Assembly (NCBI GenBank): GCA_009786925.1
Contig: WRGY01000127.1
Span: forward strand, 62,001 to 126,000
Length of the DNA stretch: 64,000 nt
Reading direction: 5' to 3'
Source: Defluviitaleaceae bacterium
GTDB taxonomy: Bacteria > Bacillota > Clostridia > Lachnospirales > WQUN01
The position numbers and the translations under genes are program-made. Under the pieces are notes generated by a model, which was not told the origin of the DNA, ran no database searches, and saw nothing but the letters and a program-made list of their open reading frames with translations. Of this stretch, positions 9,177-18,900 are shown one piece after another (the stretch's first letter is position 1; every line of letters starts with the position of its first letter).

Positions 9177-10390
9177 TGATACACTATCCTTCCTTCTAAT
9201 ATTGTGTACTCCACACGACCCGTAACTGTACGACCGTGGAAGGGGGTGTTTTTGCTCTTGCTCCTAAACCTGTTTTTGTTAATCTCGTGGACTACTGTGG
9301 GGTTGATTATTGTAATATCCGCCGCCGCGCCTATGGAGAGTGTACCGCAGGGCAGGTTTAAAATTTTTGCAGGGTTTTTTGTCATGGCCGCCACCATCTG
9401 CGAAGGGGTAAGTATGCCCTTTTCTACCAACTCCGTAATCGCCAGCGGCACTGCTGTTTCTAAACCGATTATACCATTCATCGCTCCTTCATAAGAAGCC
9501 TTTTCGTCGGCATGATGAGGGGCATGGTCGGTGGCGATTACAGAAATAACGCCATCTTTAAGAGCTTGGCAGATGGCCTCACGGTCTGTACGAGAACGCA
9601 AAGGGGGTGCCATTTTATAGTTTGCGGCATCAGGATTTTCGAGTGGGGGCATGTCGTCATATGTCAACGTAAAATGATGCGGGGTCACTTCTGCCGTCAC
9701 AGCTTGTCCCGCCTTTTGTGCTTGGCGAATGAGTTCTACGGCACCCGCAGTACTCACATGGCATATGTGGAGCGGCACTCCCGCCGCTTTTGCCAATATA
9801 ATGTCACGAGCCACGATGACATCCTCGGCTTCGTTACCCATCAATCGAACATCCTCGCAATGTGCAAGGATGGGAAGGTTTAAGGTTTTGGCTTTTTGCA
9901 TTGATTCTTCATACAAAACAGGATTTTCCACAGTTTTACCATCATCGCTGATTGCGGCTATACCTGCCGCTTTCATAGTAGCGTAGTCGGCAAATTTCAT
10001 CCCCGCAAGACCCTTTGTTATGCTGCCTATCGGGATTACATGAGCCGTGGATTTCTGCGCTTTGACATATTTTACTGTCTCGGCACAATCGCATGTCGGA
10101 GTAGTGTTTGGCATTGCACATACAGTCGTAAAGCCACCCGCCGCCGCCGCCGCTGTGCCTGTTTTTATTGACTCCTTATGCAGTTGGCCGGGGTCACGCA
10201 GATGCACATGCATGTCCAGCAAACCGGGCACTACCCACATACCCACAGCATCTATGACCACATCAGGCGACCCCACCGAAATTCCACTTTGCACAGACTC
10301 TATTTTTGAGTCTTGGACAAAAACATCTAATAACTCATCCATATTGTTTGCGGGGTCTATTACCCGCCCATTCTTGATTAAAATCTTCAT
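9170..10390 (-). CDS. pyrC: Dihydroorotase
   Basis: MKILIKNGRVIDPANNMDE...DMHVHLRDPGQLHKESIKTG...IATDHAPHHADEK; ORF-track start is 10411. Confidence 0.93.
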   Translation of the reverse strand: MKILIKNGRVIDPANNMDELLDVFVQDSKIESVQSGISVGSPDVVIDAVGMWVVPGLLDMHVHLRDPGQLHKESIKTGTAAAAAGGFTTVCAMPNTTPTCDCAETVKYVKAQKSTAHVIPIGSITKGLAGMKFADYATMKAAGIAAISDDGKTVENPVLYEESMQKAKTLNLPILAHCEDVRLMGNEAEDVIVARDIILAKAAGVPLHICHVSTAGAVELIRQAQKAGQAVTAEVTPHHFTLTYDDMPPLENPDAANYKMAPPLRSRTDREAICQALKDGVISVIATDHAPHHADEKASYEGAMNGIIGLETAVPLAITELVEKGILTPSQMVAAMTKNPAKILNLPCGTLSIGAAADITIINPTVVHEINKNRFRSKSKNTPFHGRTVTGRVEYTILEGRIVYQC

Positions 10391-10454
10391 GCAAAATACC
10401 AAAAAAGGCACAAACGATTATACGTTCGCGCCTCCTTTCTTTTTTCTTAGAGAA

Positions 10455-10483
10455 ATTTTAGCACCATGGGTGGCTAATGTCAA
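10455..10483 (-). promoter_or_regulatory. Candidate sigma-A promoter (P2) of the pyr operon
   Basis: Minus strand TTGACA-N17-TAAAAT just upstream of pyrC. Confidence 0.6.
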
Positions 10484-10524
10484 ACAGGGAAAGGGGAAAG
10501 AAGTGTTCGAAGCGAGGGTTCATT

Positions 10525-10552
10525 AAAAAACGCAGATGAAAGTCATCTGCGT
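10525..10552 (-). terminator. Intrinsic terminator/attenuator upstream of pyr operon
   Basis: ACGCAGATGA-CTT-TCATCTGCGT followed by T6 on minus strand. Confidence 0.75.
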
Positions 10553-10604
10553 GAGAGGGGGGACAAATTATGCGAGGCAAAGCCCAAATGTAAACTTTTC
10601 GTAA

Positions 10605-10632
10605 ATTTTATCATATTATAGGATGATGTCAA
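10605..10632 (-). promoter_or_regulatory. Candidate sigma-A promoter (P1), read into the terminator at 10552-10525
   Basis: Minus strand TTGACA-N16-TAAAAT. Confidence 0.5.
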
Positions 10633-10646
10633 CTAAAATATTTTTT

Positions 10647-10686
10647 CGAACATGTGTTGACAACATATGTTCGTTTATCGTATTAT
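10647..10686 (+). promoter_or_regulatory. Palindromic operator with SOS (LexA)-box-like half-sites overlapping a sigma-A promoter
   Basis: CGAACATGTGTTGACAACATATGTTCG: 12-bp inverted arms with one mismatch; embedded TTGACA-N18-TATTAT. Confidence 0.65.
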
Positions 10687-10924
10687 ACACGCATCGAAAA
10701 CAAAAGGAGTGTCCGAATTGCGTTGGAAAGGGCGAGCGGAAGATTGCAGAGAGCGATTGCGTGCGCCGCGCAGCGCATTATCACGGCTAAAAAAGATTAG
10801 CCGACGGCGGCAACGTCGGAGGCAATCTTTTTCCGTGATACCAGCCGGAGCAAAGGCGCAGCATAGCGAACGCAACTTCCTCTCGCCCTTTCCAACGCAA
10901 CACGCATCGAAAACAAAAGGAGTG
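10687..10924. repeat. Fold-back (MITE-like) element flanked by a 25-bp direct repeat
   Basis: acacgcatcgaaaacaaaaggagtg at 10687-10711 and 10900-10924; 19-bp perfect terminal inverted repeats ttgcgttggaaagggcgag (10718-10736) and ctcgccctttccaacgcaa (10882-10900); further internal inverted repeats. Confidence 0.8.
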
Positions 10925-10930
10925 AAACAA

Positions 10931-11590
10931 ATGACAAGCAGTCGTAATATCTCTGACCTGCATCCCGTCGTTGCTCGCGGCTGTCGCGAGCTGATTAAGC
11001 GCATGGAAGCCGCCGACTTTCCTGCTGTAGGCATCTCTGCTACATTCCGTTGCCATGACGAACAAAACCGCCTGTACGCCCAAGGGCGCACCACCCCGGG
11101 CAGCATCGTCACAAACGCAAGGGGAGGCCAATCATGGCATAACTGGCGACTTGCGTTCGACATCTTCCAAAATATCCGCGGCCAAGAGTGGAACAATCCG
11201 CGCTTCTTCGAGACAGCGGGCAAGATTTGGGAACAAATAGGAGGAGAATGGGGTGGGAGCTGGACACAACTTGTGGACAGACCTCATTTCCAGTTTACAA
11301 ACGGTGCGACAATCGCACAGATGCAAGCAGGGCATGAGATTCCCGAAGATGCAGTGATGCCGTGGGAAGCCCTGCCAAAGGAGGTGAATAAAATGGCATA
11401 CAAAACAGTAAAAGAAATGCCCGACTGGGCCAGACCCGGCATACAACAACTAATAGACCTGCGTGTGCTTAACGGCCGCACGCCGGAAAACCTCGACGTA
11501 GACGAAAACATGATGAGGATTTTGCTCATAGTCCGCAATATGTTTGACCGCGCAGGATTGCTAGAAAGCATGGCATGTGATACTATGTAA
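10931..11590 (+). CDS. M15-family peptidase / phage-endolysin-like protein
   Basis: ISDLHPVVARGCRELIKRMEAADFPAVGISATFRCHDEQNRLYAQGRT...SWHNWRLAFDIF...RPHFQF; RBS aaaggag at 10915-10921. The ORF-track start at 10667 would read through the repeat. Confidence 0.8.
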   Translation: MTSSRNISDLHPVVARGCRELIKRMEAADFPAVGISATFRCHDEQNRLYAQGRTTPGSIVTNARGGQSWHNWRLAFDIFQNIRGQEWNNPRFFETAGKIWEQIGGEWGGSWTQLVDRPHFQFTNGATIAQMQAGHEIPEDAVMPWEALPKEVNKMAYKTVKEMPDWARPGIQQLIDLRVLNGRTPENLDVDENMMRILLIVRNMFDRAGLLESMACDTM

Positions 11591-11610
11591 TATAATGAGG
11601 AGGTCATGCC

Positions 11611-12789
11611 ATGAACACAAACAGGAATTATAAAAACCTACAGGACAGTTATCTTTTCGCCACCATTGGCCAAAAGGTAAAAGCCTATACAGCAACAAAT
11701 CCCGACAAAAAAATAATCCGCATGGGTATAGGGGATGTAACGCTTCCCCTGGCCCCTGCGGTGATAACAGCCATGCAAAATGCCGTGGCCGAAATGGGTG
11801 TACCCGAGACATTCCGCGGCTACGGTGAGGACTATGGTTACGAGTTTTTGCGTACCGCGATTTCGGAGTATTATATTAAGAAAGGCGCGAACATCTCCCC
11901 CTCAGAGGTATTCGTGAGCGATGGTGCAAAGTGCGATGTAGCAAACATCCTTGACATATTTGCGGCAGGCAGTACCGCACTTATACCCGACCCTGTCTAT
12001 CCTGTTTATTCTGATACAAATATAATGGCGGGCAATAAAATCATCTTCACCCACGGCAATGAGGCAAACGGCTTCCTGCCCATGCCCGATGAAAGCATAA
12101 ACGCCGACATCATCTACATCTGCTCACCAAACAATCCCACAGGCGCAGTATACAACAAAGAACAACTGCAAAAATGGGTGGACTACGCCATTTCAAAGGA
12201 TGCAATCATCCTATATGACAGCGCGTATGAGGCATTTATACAGGACGACCTTCCGACCTCCATCTTCCAAATAAGCGGTGCCGAAAAATGCGCAATAGAA
12301 ATCGGTTCACTGTCAAAAACAGCAGGCTTTACAGGTACACGCTGTGGATATACAATAATACCGCATACGCTCGAACGTGACGGCATGAGCCTCCACAAAA
12401 TGTGGAGCCGCCGCCAAAGCACAAAATACAACCAGCTCCCCTACATCATCCAGCGCGGTGCAGAAGCCGCATTCCTGCCCGACGGTCTGGCTCAAAACAA
12501 AAAAAACATCGCATATTATTTGCAAAATGCAAAGCTGATGTCAGAGACATTCGACGGTCTGGGCATCCGGTATTGCGGCGGCAAAAACGCGCCGTATATT
12601 TGGTTAAAATGCCCCGATGGGCTAAAGAGCTGGGATTTTTTTGACGCACTGCTGGAGAAGGCCAATGTCGTAGGCACACCGGGCGCGGGCTTTGGCTCAC
12701 AGGGCGAAGGCTTTTTCCGCCTGTCAGCATTCGGAAGCAAAGAGAACACAATCGAAGCAATGGAAAGAGTAAAAAATTTTTTGAAATAA
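11611..12789 (+). CDS. dapL: LL-diaminopimelate aminotransferase
   Basis: GIGDVTLPLAPAVITAM...SDGAKCDVANIL...YICSPNNPTGAVY...SLSKTAGFTGTRCGYTIIP. Confidence 0.93.
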   Translation: MNTNRNYKNLQDSYLFATIGQKVKAYTATNPDKKIIRMGIGDVTLPLAPAVITAMQNAVAEMGVPETFRGYGEDYGYEFLRTAISEYYIKKGANISPSEVFVSDGAKCDVANILDIFAAGSTALIPDPVYPVYSDTNIMAGNKIIFTHGNEANGFLPMPDESINADIIYICSPNNPTGAVYNKEQLQKWVDYAISKDAIILYDSAYEAFIQDDLPTSIFQISGAEKCAIEIGSLSKTAGFTGTRCGYTIIPHTLERDGMSLHKMWSRRQSTKYNQLPYIIQRGAEAAFLPDGLAQNKKNIAYYLQNAKLMSETFDGLGIRYCGGKNAPYIWLKCPDGLKSWDFFDALLEKANVVGTPGAGFGSQGEGFFRLSAFGSKENTIEAMERVKNFLK

Positions 12790-12801
12790 AAATACACAGG
12801 A

Positions 12802-14700
12802 GTGAATCAAACAATGGAAAAAGGAAATCTATCAATCCATAGCGAGAATATCTTGCCGATTATCAAAAAATGGTTATATTCCGATATGGATATTTTTGCG
12901 CGTGAATTGGTCTCAAACGGCTCGGACGCGATTACAAAGTTAAAAAAGCTTGCCGACATGGGCGACGCGGCACTGCCCGAAGATGAAGATTTTTTCGTAA
13001 AAGTATGGGTGGATAAACCTAACAAGCAGCTGGTCTTTGAAGATAACGGCATAGGCATGACTGCCGACGAAATCAAGGAATACATCAACCAAATCGCATT
13101 CTCGGGAGCAAATGCCTTCATAGAAAAATACAAAGACAAAACCGATACCGCAGGTGATATTATCGGTCACTTTGGGCTGGGTTTTTACTCGGCATTTATG
13201 GTGAGCGACCGCGTTACCATCGACAGTCTTTCATATAAAGAAGGTGCCGATGCTACTCGCTGGGAATGCGAAGGCGGTATAGAATACTCAATGACCGACA
13301 GTGACAAAGCCACAAGAGGCACAAAAATTACCCTTTTTATCGGCGAAAGCGGCGAGGAGTTTTTAGAAGTATACAAACTGCGCAGTATTTTGACAAAATA
13401 TTGCGGCTTTATTCCCGTTCCAATTTATATTGCCGATGTAGACGAAGAAGTCAAAGAAGATGCCGAGCCACCTTCTCCCATCAACGACACATCTCCTCTA
13501 TGGCTAAAACCTGCAAATGACTGTACAGATGAAGAATACAAGGCTTTCTATCACAAGGTTTTTACCGATTTCAACGAGCCACTGTTTTGGATTCATTTGA
13601 ACATGGATTATCCTTTCCGCCTAAAGGGCATTTTGTATTTCCCAAAAATGAAGCATGACCTCGAATACATCGAGGGACAGGTCAAACTCTTTAACAACCA
13701 AGTATTTGTGGCAGATAATATAAAAGAAGTAATCCCGGAATATTTGCTTTTGCTCAAAGGCGTTATGGACTGTCCCGACCTTCCCCTTAACGTGTCTCGC
13801 AGCTTTTTGCAAAACGACGCAACAGTGAAAAAAATGAGCGGCTATATCTCGCGTAAGGTCGCGGACAAGCTTAATGGACTATTTAAAAAAGACCGTGAGG
13901 CATACAACGGTTATTGGGATGACATCGCGCCGTTTATCAAATACGGCTGCATAAAAGAACGCGAGCTTTATGACAAAATCAAGGGAAGTGTGCTTTACAA
14001 AACCACCGAGGGTGAGTACAGCACTTTAGAAGAGTTTACGGCAAAACTACCCGAGCCTGCCCCTGCCGAAGGCGAAAACCCACCTCCCCCACGCAAAACC
14101 GTGTACTATGTATCAAACGAACAGTTACAATCACAGTATATTCAGATGTTCAAAGAACAAGGGCTTGCGGCGGTGCTTTTGGCGACAAATCTCGACACTC
14201 CGTTTGTGAGCTATTTAGAAACATACGAGCCTACAGTTAAATTCACACGTATCGACTCCGATATTACCGACGCTTTAAAAGAAGAAACATCAGAAGAATC
14301 ACAACCCGAGGGACTGGAAGCCAAATTACGTGAAATTCTTTCAAACGAAAAGCTAAAAGTAAGCGTAGAGCAACTAAAATCTACAGATGTATCCTCCGTG
14401 ATTTTGCTGTCCGAACAATCCCGCAGGATGCAAGAAATGTCAAAGATGTTTGGCGGAGGAGCAAATATGCCGCCGGGCATGTTCGACGAGGAGCTTACGC
14501 TTGTGCTTAACCGCAATCACTCACTCGTACAAAAATTAGTAGACATCGCACCGGATGACGGACGCAAGGGCGACGTGGAGATGATTGCAAGCCATCTCTA
14601 TGACCTTGCCATGCTTAGTCATAAGCCACTCCCCACCGAGCAGATGACTAACTTTATCAGACGCAGCAATCAAATCTTGGAGATGGCAGCCGGCAAGTAG
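12802..14700 (+). CDS. htpG: Molecular chaperone HtpG (Hsp90)
   Basis: LSIHSENILPIIKKWLYSDMDIFARELVSNGSDAITKLKKL...DNGIGMTADEI...GHFGLGFYSAFMVSD; start possibly 12814. Confidence 0.97.
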   Translation: MNQTMEKGNLSIHSENILPIIKKWLYSDMDIFARELVSNGSDAITKLKKLADMGDAALPEDEDFFVKVWVDKPNKQLVFEDNGIGMTADEIKEYINQIAFSGANAFIEKYKDKTDTAGDIIGHFGLGFYSAFMVSDRVTIDSLSYKEGADATRWECEGGIEYSMTDSDKATRGTKITLFIGESGEEFLEVYKLRSILTKYCGFIPVPIYIADVDEEVKEDAEPPSPINDTSPLWLKPANDCTDEEYKAFYHKVFTDFNEPLFWIHLNMDYPFRLKGILYFPKMKHDLEYIEGQVKLFNNQVFVADNIKEVIPEYLLLLKGVMDCPDLPLNVSRSFLQNDATVKKMSGYISRKVADKLNGLFKKDREAYNGYWDDIAPFIKYGCIKERELYDKIKGSVLYKTTEGEYSTLEEFTAKLPEPAPAEGENPPPPRKTVYYVSNEQLQSQYIQMFKEQGLAAVLLATNLDTPFVSYLETYEPTVKFTRIDSDITDALKEETSEESQPEGLEAKLREILSNEKLKVSVEQLKSTDVSSVILLSEQSRRMQEMSKMFGGGANMPPGMFDEELTLVLNRNHSLVQKLVDIAPDDGRKGDVEMIASHLYDLAMLSHKPLPTEQMTNFIRRSNQILEMAAGK

Positions 14701-14721
14701 CGATAACAACAAACCCAGACA

Positions 14722-15423
14722 TTACCATCGGCTGTTCTCCAATATATTAAATTGCTCCGGTACGACACTTGCGCATATGTCTATAGTCGCGAACCAAAAT
14801 GCCATATCATGAGTTAATCGCTCCGGCCTAATCCATGTGATGTATATGTCGCCGTTTGCACGTACACCATCTACCCTGGCTTGCAATGAGCCACTGTGTA
14901 TTATGGTTGCGACCCCCACTCTAAAAATCCCCTCGTCTTCCGGTTGTGTAATTTGTATCCACCAATTTGAGCCTTCGTCAATTTGCGACCGAAGACTTAT
15001 GTCATAGTTTCCCGTACCGCTTTGGCTCGTAAAATCCAACATCTTGTATTCTCCATCGGAACGACGCGGCGTGTTTATTGCTATTGCACCGTCATCCCAC
15101 TCCACCTCGAAACCCACGCTTTCTGCCACTTCGCGTATAGGAATCATTGTGCGCTCGTTGTCGATAGTAAATGTTATTAAATCACCTGGTCGCGACATGC
15201 TTACACGACGCATTTCGGATTCCCATCCTACTTCGAAACCCATTTTTTCAAAAACCTCGCGCACAGGCACAAGCGTCCGTCCGTTTTCAATAACGGGGAC
15301 TTGTTCACCGAAAGTCACCTCCCGGCCATTTACACTTATGCGTACCGTTTCGTCAGCCACTGCCCTCTGAGAAAATGCCGTAAAAAAAACAACGAACAAA
15401 TACACTAAATGTATCTTTTTCAT
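14722..15423 (-). CDS. Secreted protein with copper-amine-oxidase-N-like (stalk) domains
   Basis: Signal peptide; VRISVNGREVTFGEQVPVIENGRTLVPVREVFEKMGFEVGWE...RTMIPIREVAESVGFEVEWDD. Confidence 0.8.
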   Translation of the reverse strand: MKKIHLVYLFVVFFTAFSQRAVADETVRISVNGREVTFGEQVPVIENGRTLVPVREVFEKMGFEVGWESEMRRVSMSRPGDLITFTIDNERTMIPIREVAESVGFEVEWDDGAIAINTPRRSDGEYKMLDFTSQSGTGNYDISLRSQIDEGSNWWIQITQPEDEGIFRVGVATIIHSGSLQARVDGVRANGDIYITWIRPERLTHDMAFWFATIDICASVVPEQFNILENSRW

Positions 15424-15437
15424 AGCCCCGCCTCCGA

Positions 15438-15650
15438 TTATTCCGATTCCCTCTTATCAATTTCCATAATGTCTACAATGTCGCAATCTAAAGCCATGCA
15501 TATCTTCAAGAGTATGTCTGTAGTGAGATTCGCGCCCTTCCCTAACTTAGCGATAACTGCGGTACTCACCCCGGCCGCAAGTCTAAGGTCTTTTTTGTTC
15601 ATCTTCCTGTCAATAAGAATTTTCCATAATTTATCATAACTAATGGTCAT
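15438..15650 (-). CDS. XRE-family HTH regulator
   Basis: SYDKLWKILIDRKMNKKDLRLAAGVSTAVIAKLGKGANLTTDILLKICMALDCDIVDIME. Confidence 0.85.
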   Translation of the reverse strand: MTISYDKLWKILIDRKMNKKDLRLAAGVSTAVIAKLGKGANLTTDILLKICMALDCDIVDIMEIDKRESE

Positions 15651-15906
15651 GGCTCAACTCCAAATCTATACAGTAATATGCCTCCTAACAAGAATAGCAC
15701 AGAATCGAGCAATTATCAACAACAAATTTAGAATCGCAAATCAATTGCGACCGTTAGTGAATATATTATTCATTTTAGTGGATTTCAAATTGGCAGGGAT
15801 AGCCTTATTATGGTACAATATTAGCAGTTGCTACATTCCTTCATAAGGGAAATTGGATATGCGGATATCGAATGAGGAATCGTAAAATTATGCAGGGGGA
15901 ATAGAG

Positions 15907-18900
15907 ATGAAAGCAGTCGCGTTTTTTTTGGCTATGGTAATGATTTTTTCACCAATGTCAGTGCTTGCAGAAGGAAACAGCACAGGCATTACACCATTTA
16001 TGGGTATATCAGTAACATTTGACGCAAATGGCGGGGTAACGCTAGTCGGTAATGACCAACGTACCACAGGGCTTGACGGAACAATCGGAGATAGTATGCC
16101 TATCCCTCCAACCCGCGCAGGCTTTGTTTTTGTGCGTTGGAATACAATGCAAGACGGAAGCGGCTCGATATTTACCGGCGATACGTTAGTAAACGCCCCA
16201 ATCACTGTTTATGCCCAGTGGGGTTTTGAAGTGCGATTTATGGGCTTGGGTGCGGCATTATACCAAGGGGACGACCCAAATAACTCTGCGCATTATTTAC
16301 CTCGTCTGGTTTTAGCAGGTACAGCTGTTGAAGAAATGGCAGGCATTGCTTGGCCAAATGACCCTACATTTGCAGGCCATGATTTTATAGGTTGGTATAA
16401 TGTTGTAACACCAACCGGCGGCACACGATTCGATGGAAATTCTGAAATAAACAGTTCGCTCATGCTGTTTGCTCGTTGGCGGGTAACTCCACCTGTACCT
16501 ATTGCAAGTCATACGGTTACGTTTAACCCTTCGGGCGGAAATATTGCAACTATTGCAACAAATGGCATACGCTTGGTTAATGATGGCTCCAGCATAAACA
16601 GCTCATCCGCGCTTAATACCGGCAGAACGTGGATACGCTCTGCTCCAAATGCAACGCGGACAGGCATGACAGTAGAGGGCTGGTATACAGAACCCAACGG
16701 CGGCGGAACACGCTTTGCCCCGCCCGGTGCCGCTAATACAGTTACGACGATAAGCATTCCTTGGCCGGCCGGTTTTTCTAACGCAATAATAACCGAGGAC
16801 ATTACAGTTTATGCACATTGGGTACGCAGGGTAACATTTAACTCGAATTTCTCCGGTTCTACAACTGTATTTCGCGATATTCCTGAGGCCGGAGGCACTA
16901 TAAACGCAGACGGCATGATTCTATATGGTGCGCCTAACTCTGCCGCACATATAACCCCGGGAATGCCCCCCAACCCAACAAGAACGGGTTTTATTTTTAT
17001 TGGTTGGTTTAGCGAGGCTACCGGCGGATACGAATTTACAGGCAACACGCATGTAGATGCTTCAAGAACGGTTTTCGCAAGATGGGAGTCCATACCGACA
17101 GACCCTTCCAACCCCCCTCCTCCAATCACAGTCACCTTTGATACCACCGAAGGCGCGTTCTTGGATGGCGAAGTTATAGTTACCAGAACTGTAAACAGGG
17201 CTGCAAATTTAACCGCCAGTTCAAACAATATTAATTTTCCCTTATTCCCGATAAGGGAAGGATATATTTTCATGGGCTGGTACAGAGAAGGGCTTTATCC
17301 GATTCAAGGAGTTACTGACGGAAACCGAAGGCTGTCTCAAACCTTCGTCTCCACCCTTCATGATGATATAACTGTTTATGCGCGTTGGTTGCCCTATGTG
17401 ACCGTTACTTTTCGCACCATTAATCCCGACCAACGCGAGGAAACGAGGCATATGCCTATAGACTTTTCATTTTGGCATATGGATATGGTTTGGCGAGCTT
17501 CAAATGGTGCGCCTACGTTATATTTAACCAGACAACCCGAATGGTATAACAATCCGGCCGCACCCCCCTTAAATGTAATTTCAAATCCACCAATAGCTCC
17601 CAACAGCTTCTCGCAGGGAAATGTTAGATGGTACAACGCGGATAATCAATATGCCCACAATGGAATATTTCGCCCATCGCAAAACAGTAACTGGCTCCAT
17701 CCGCAGTGGTGGACACATTTTTCGCTAACCACGCCGTCTTTCCCACCGGGTTTACCTACTCCAAATACGGCAAACCTCCATTTCATTGGCTGGTATCCTT
17801 GGAATGATAACGTGGGACAATCACGGTTTAATGAAAACACAATTATTACCGGCGATTTAATTTTATATTCTCGTTGGCATTCCCCACTTGTATTTTATAA
17901 CAATTTACCCGGAGGAGTACTTCCCCAAGCACGAGTTATTTCAACTTATTTCGGCTATTCTTTCAGAGATTCCCATGCGCGCAGAAGCACCGTCGCAGGC
18001 TGGCCTACGCTAGACCCCTCTCCGTCAAGAGAATCTGCACATCAGTACTGGAATGCTTTGGATTTTGAATATTTAGGTTTAGCAGGTATGCCCTTCGCGT
18101 TCAGGGGTTTCACAACGTATCAAGACCCTTCTAGTTTACCCACTCCGCCTCCTATTTGGACGGTAGATACTATTCCGCCCAACCGTATGAGAACGTTCCT
18201 TTTTGCGTGGTGGTCTTCCGGCGTAGCATTTCATTCCGGCAGTGCGCCGGCGAATGTTGTTCTGCCGGAAAATTCATACAGAGACGCGCCATCTACCGGC
18301 ACACCTCTTGGTGCAAATATGCCGCCCGACCCCATTTGGCATGGGCATAATTTTCGAGATTGGAACACGAACCCTGATGGGTCCGGTATGACATATTCCG
18401 AAACCACGCCTATCAATCATGGTCGCAATCTTTTTGCGGTGTGGACAATTTCTGTAAATCTAAATCCCAACGGTGGGGTAATAAACGGCGGACCCGGCTA
18501 CACCACCATGGAAAATATAGTTAATACCCCATTGAATCATGCTGCATTTTTAACACCCCCCACGCGGGAAAATTTTATATTTAATGGGTGGAATACCGCT
18601 CGCGATGGAAGCGGCACAAATTTTGCATCAGCATCGCCGGCAGTTCATGCCACAATGACACTTTATGCCCAGTGGATAGTTGACCCATTAGCACCTACAC
18701 ATACCGTTACCATAATCAACAACCCGGATGGCGCAATTGTAGGGCAATCCGGCGCGGGTGATTATGTGGGAGGTGAAGAAGTTACACTTGTTGCAGGGGC
18801 AAAATACGGCTTTGTCTTCATGGGTTGGACATCGGACGACATTGCAATTGCCGATTATTCTCTCGCCGAAAGTAGCTTTTATATGCCCGCACACGATGTT

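Noticed and set aside
6081-10411. Pyrimidine operon as a novel system
   Set aside because: Standard pyrC-F-K-D-E gene set; only the upstream regulatory region is noteworthy.
10667-10930. N-terminal extension of the 307-aa ORF upstream of the M15 peptidase
   Set aside because: Encoded by the promoter/repeat region; Arg-rich, no RBS for the 10667 start, while a good RBS precedes 10931.
10931-11590. Prophage remnant around the endolysin-like gene
   Set aside because: No neighbouring holin, structural, integrase or terminase genes; flanked by pyrC and dapL.
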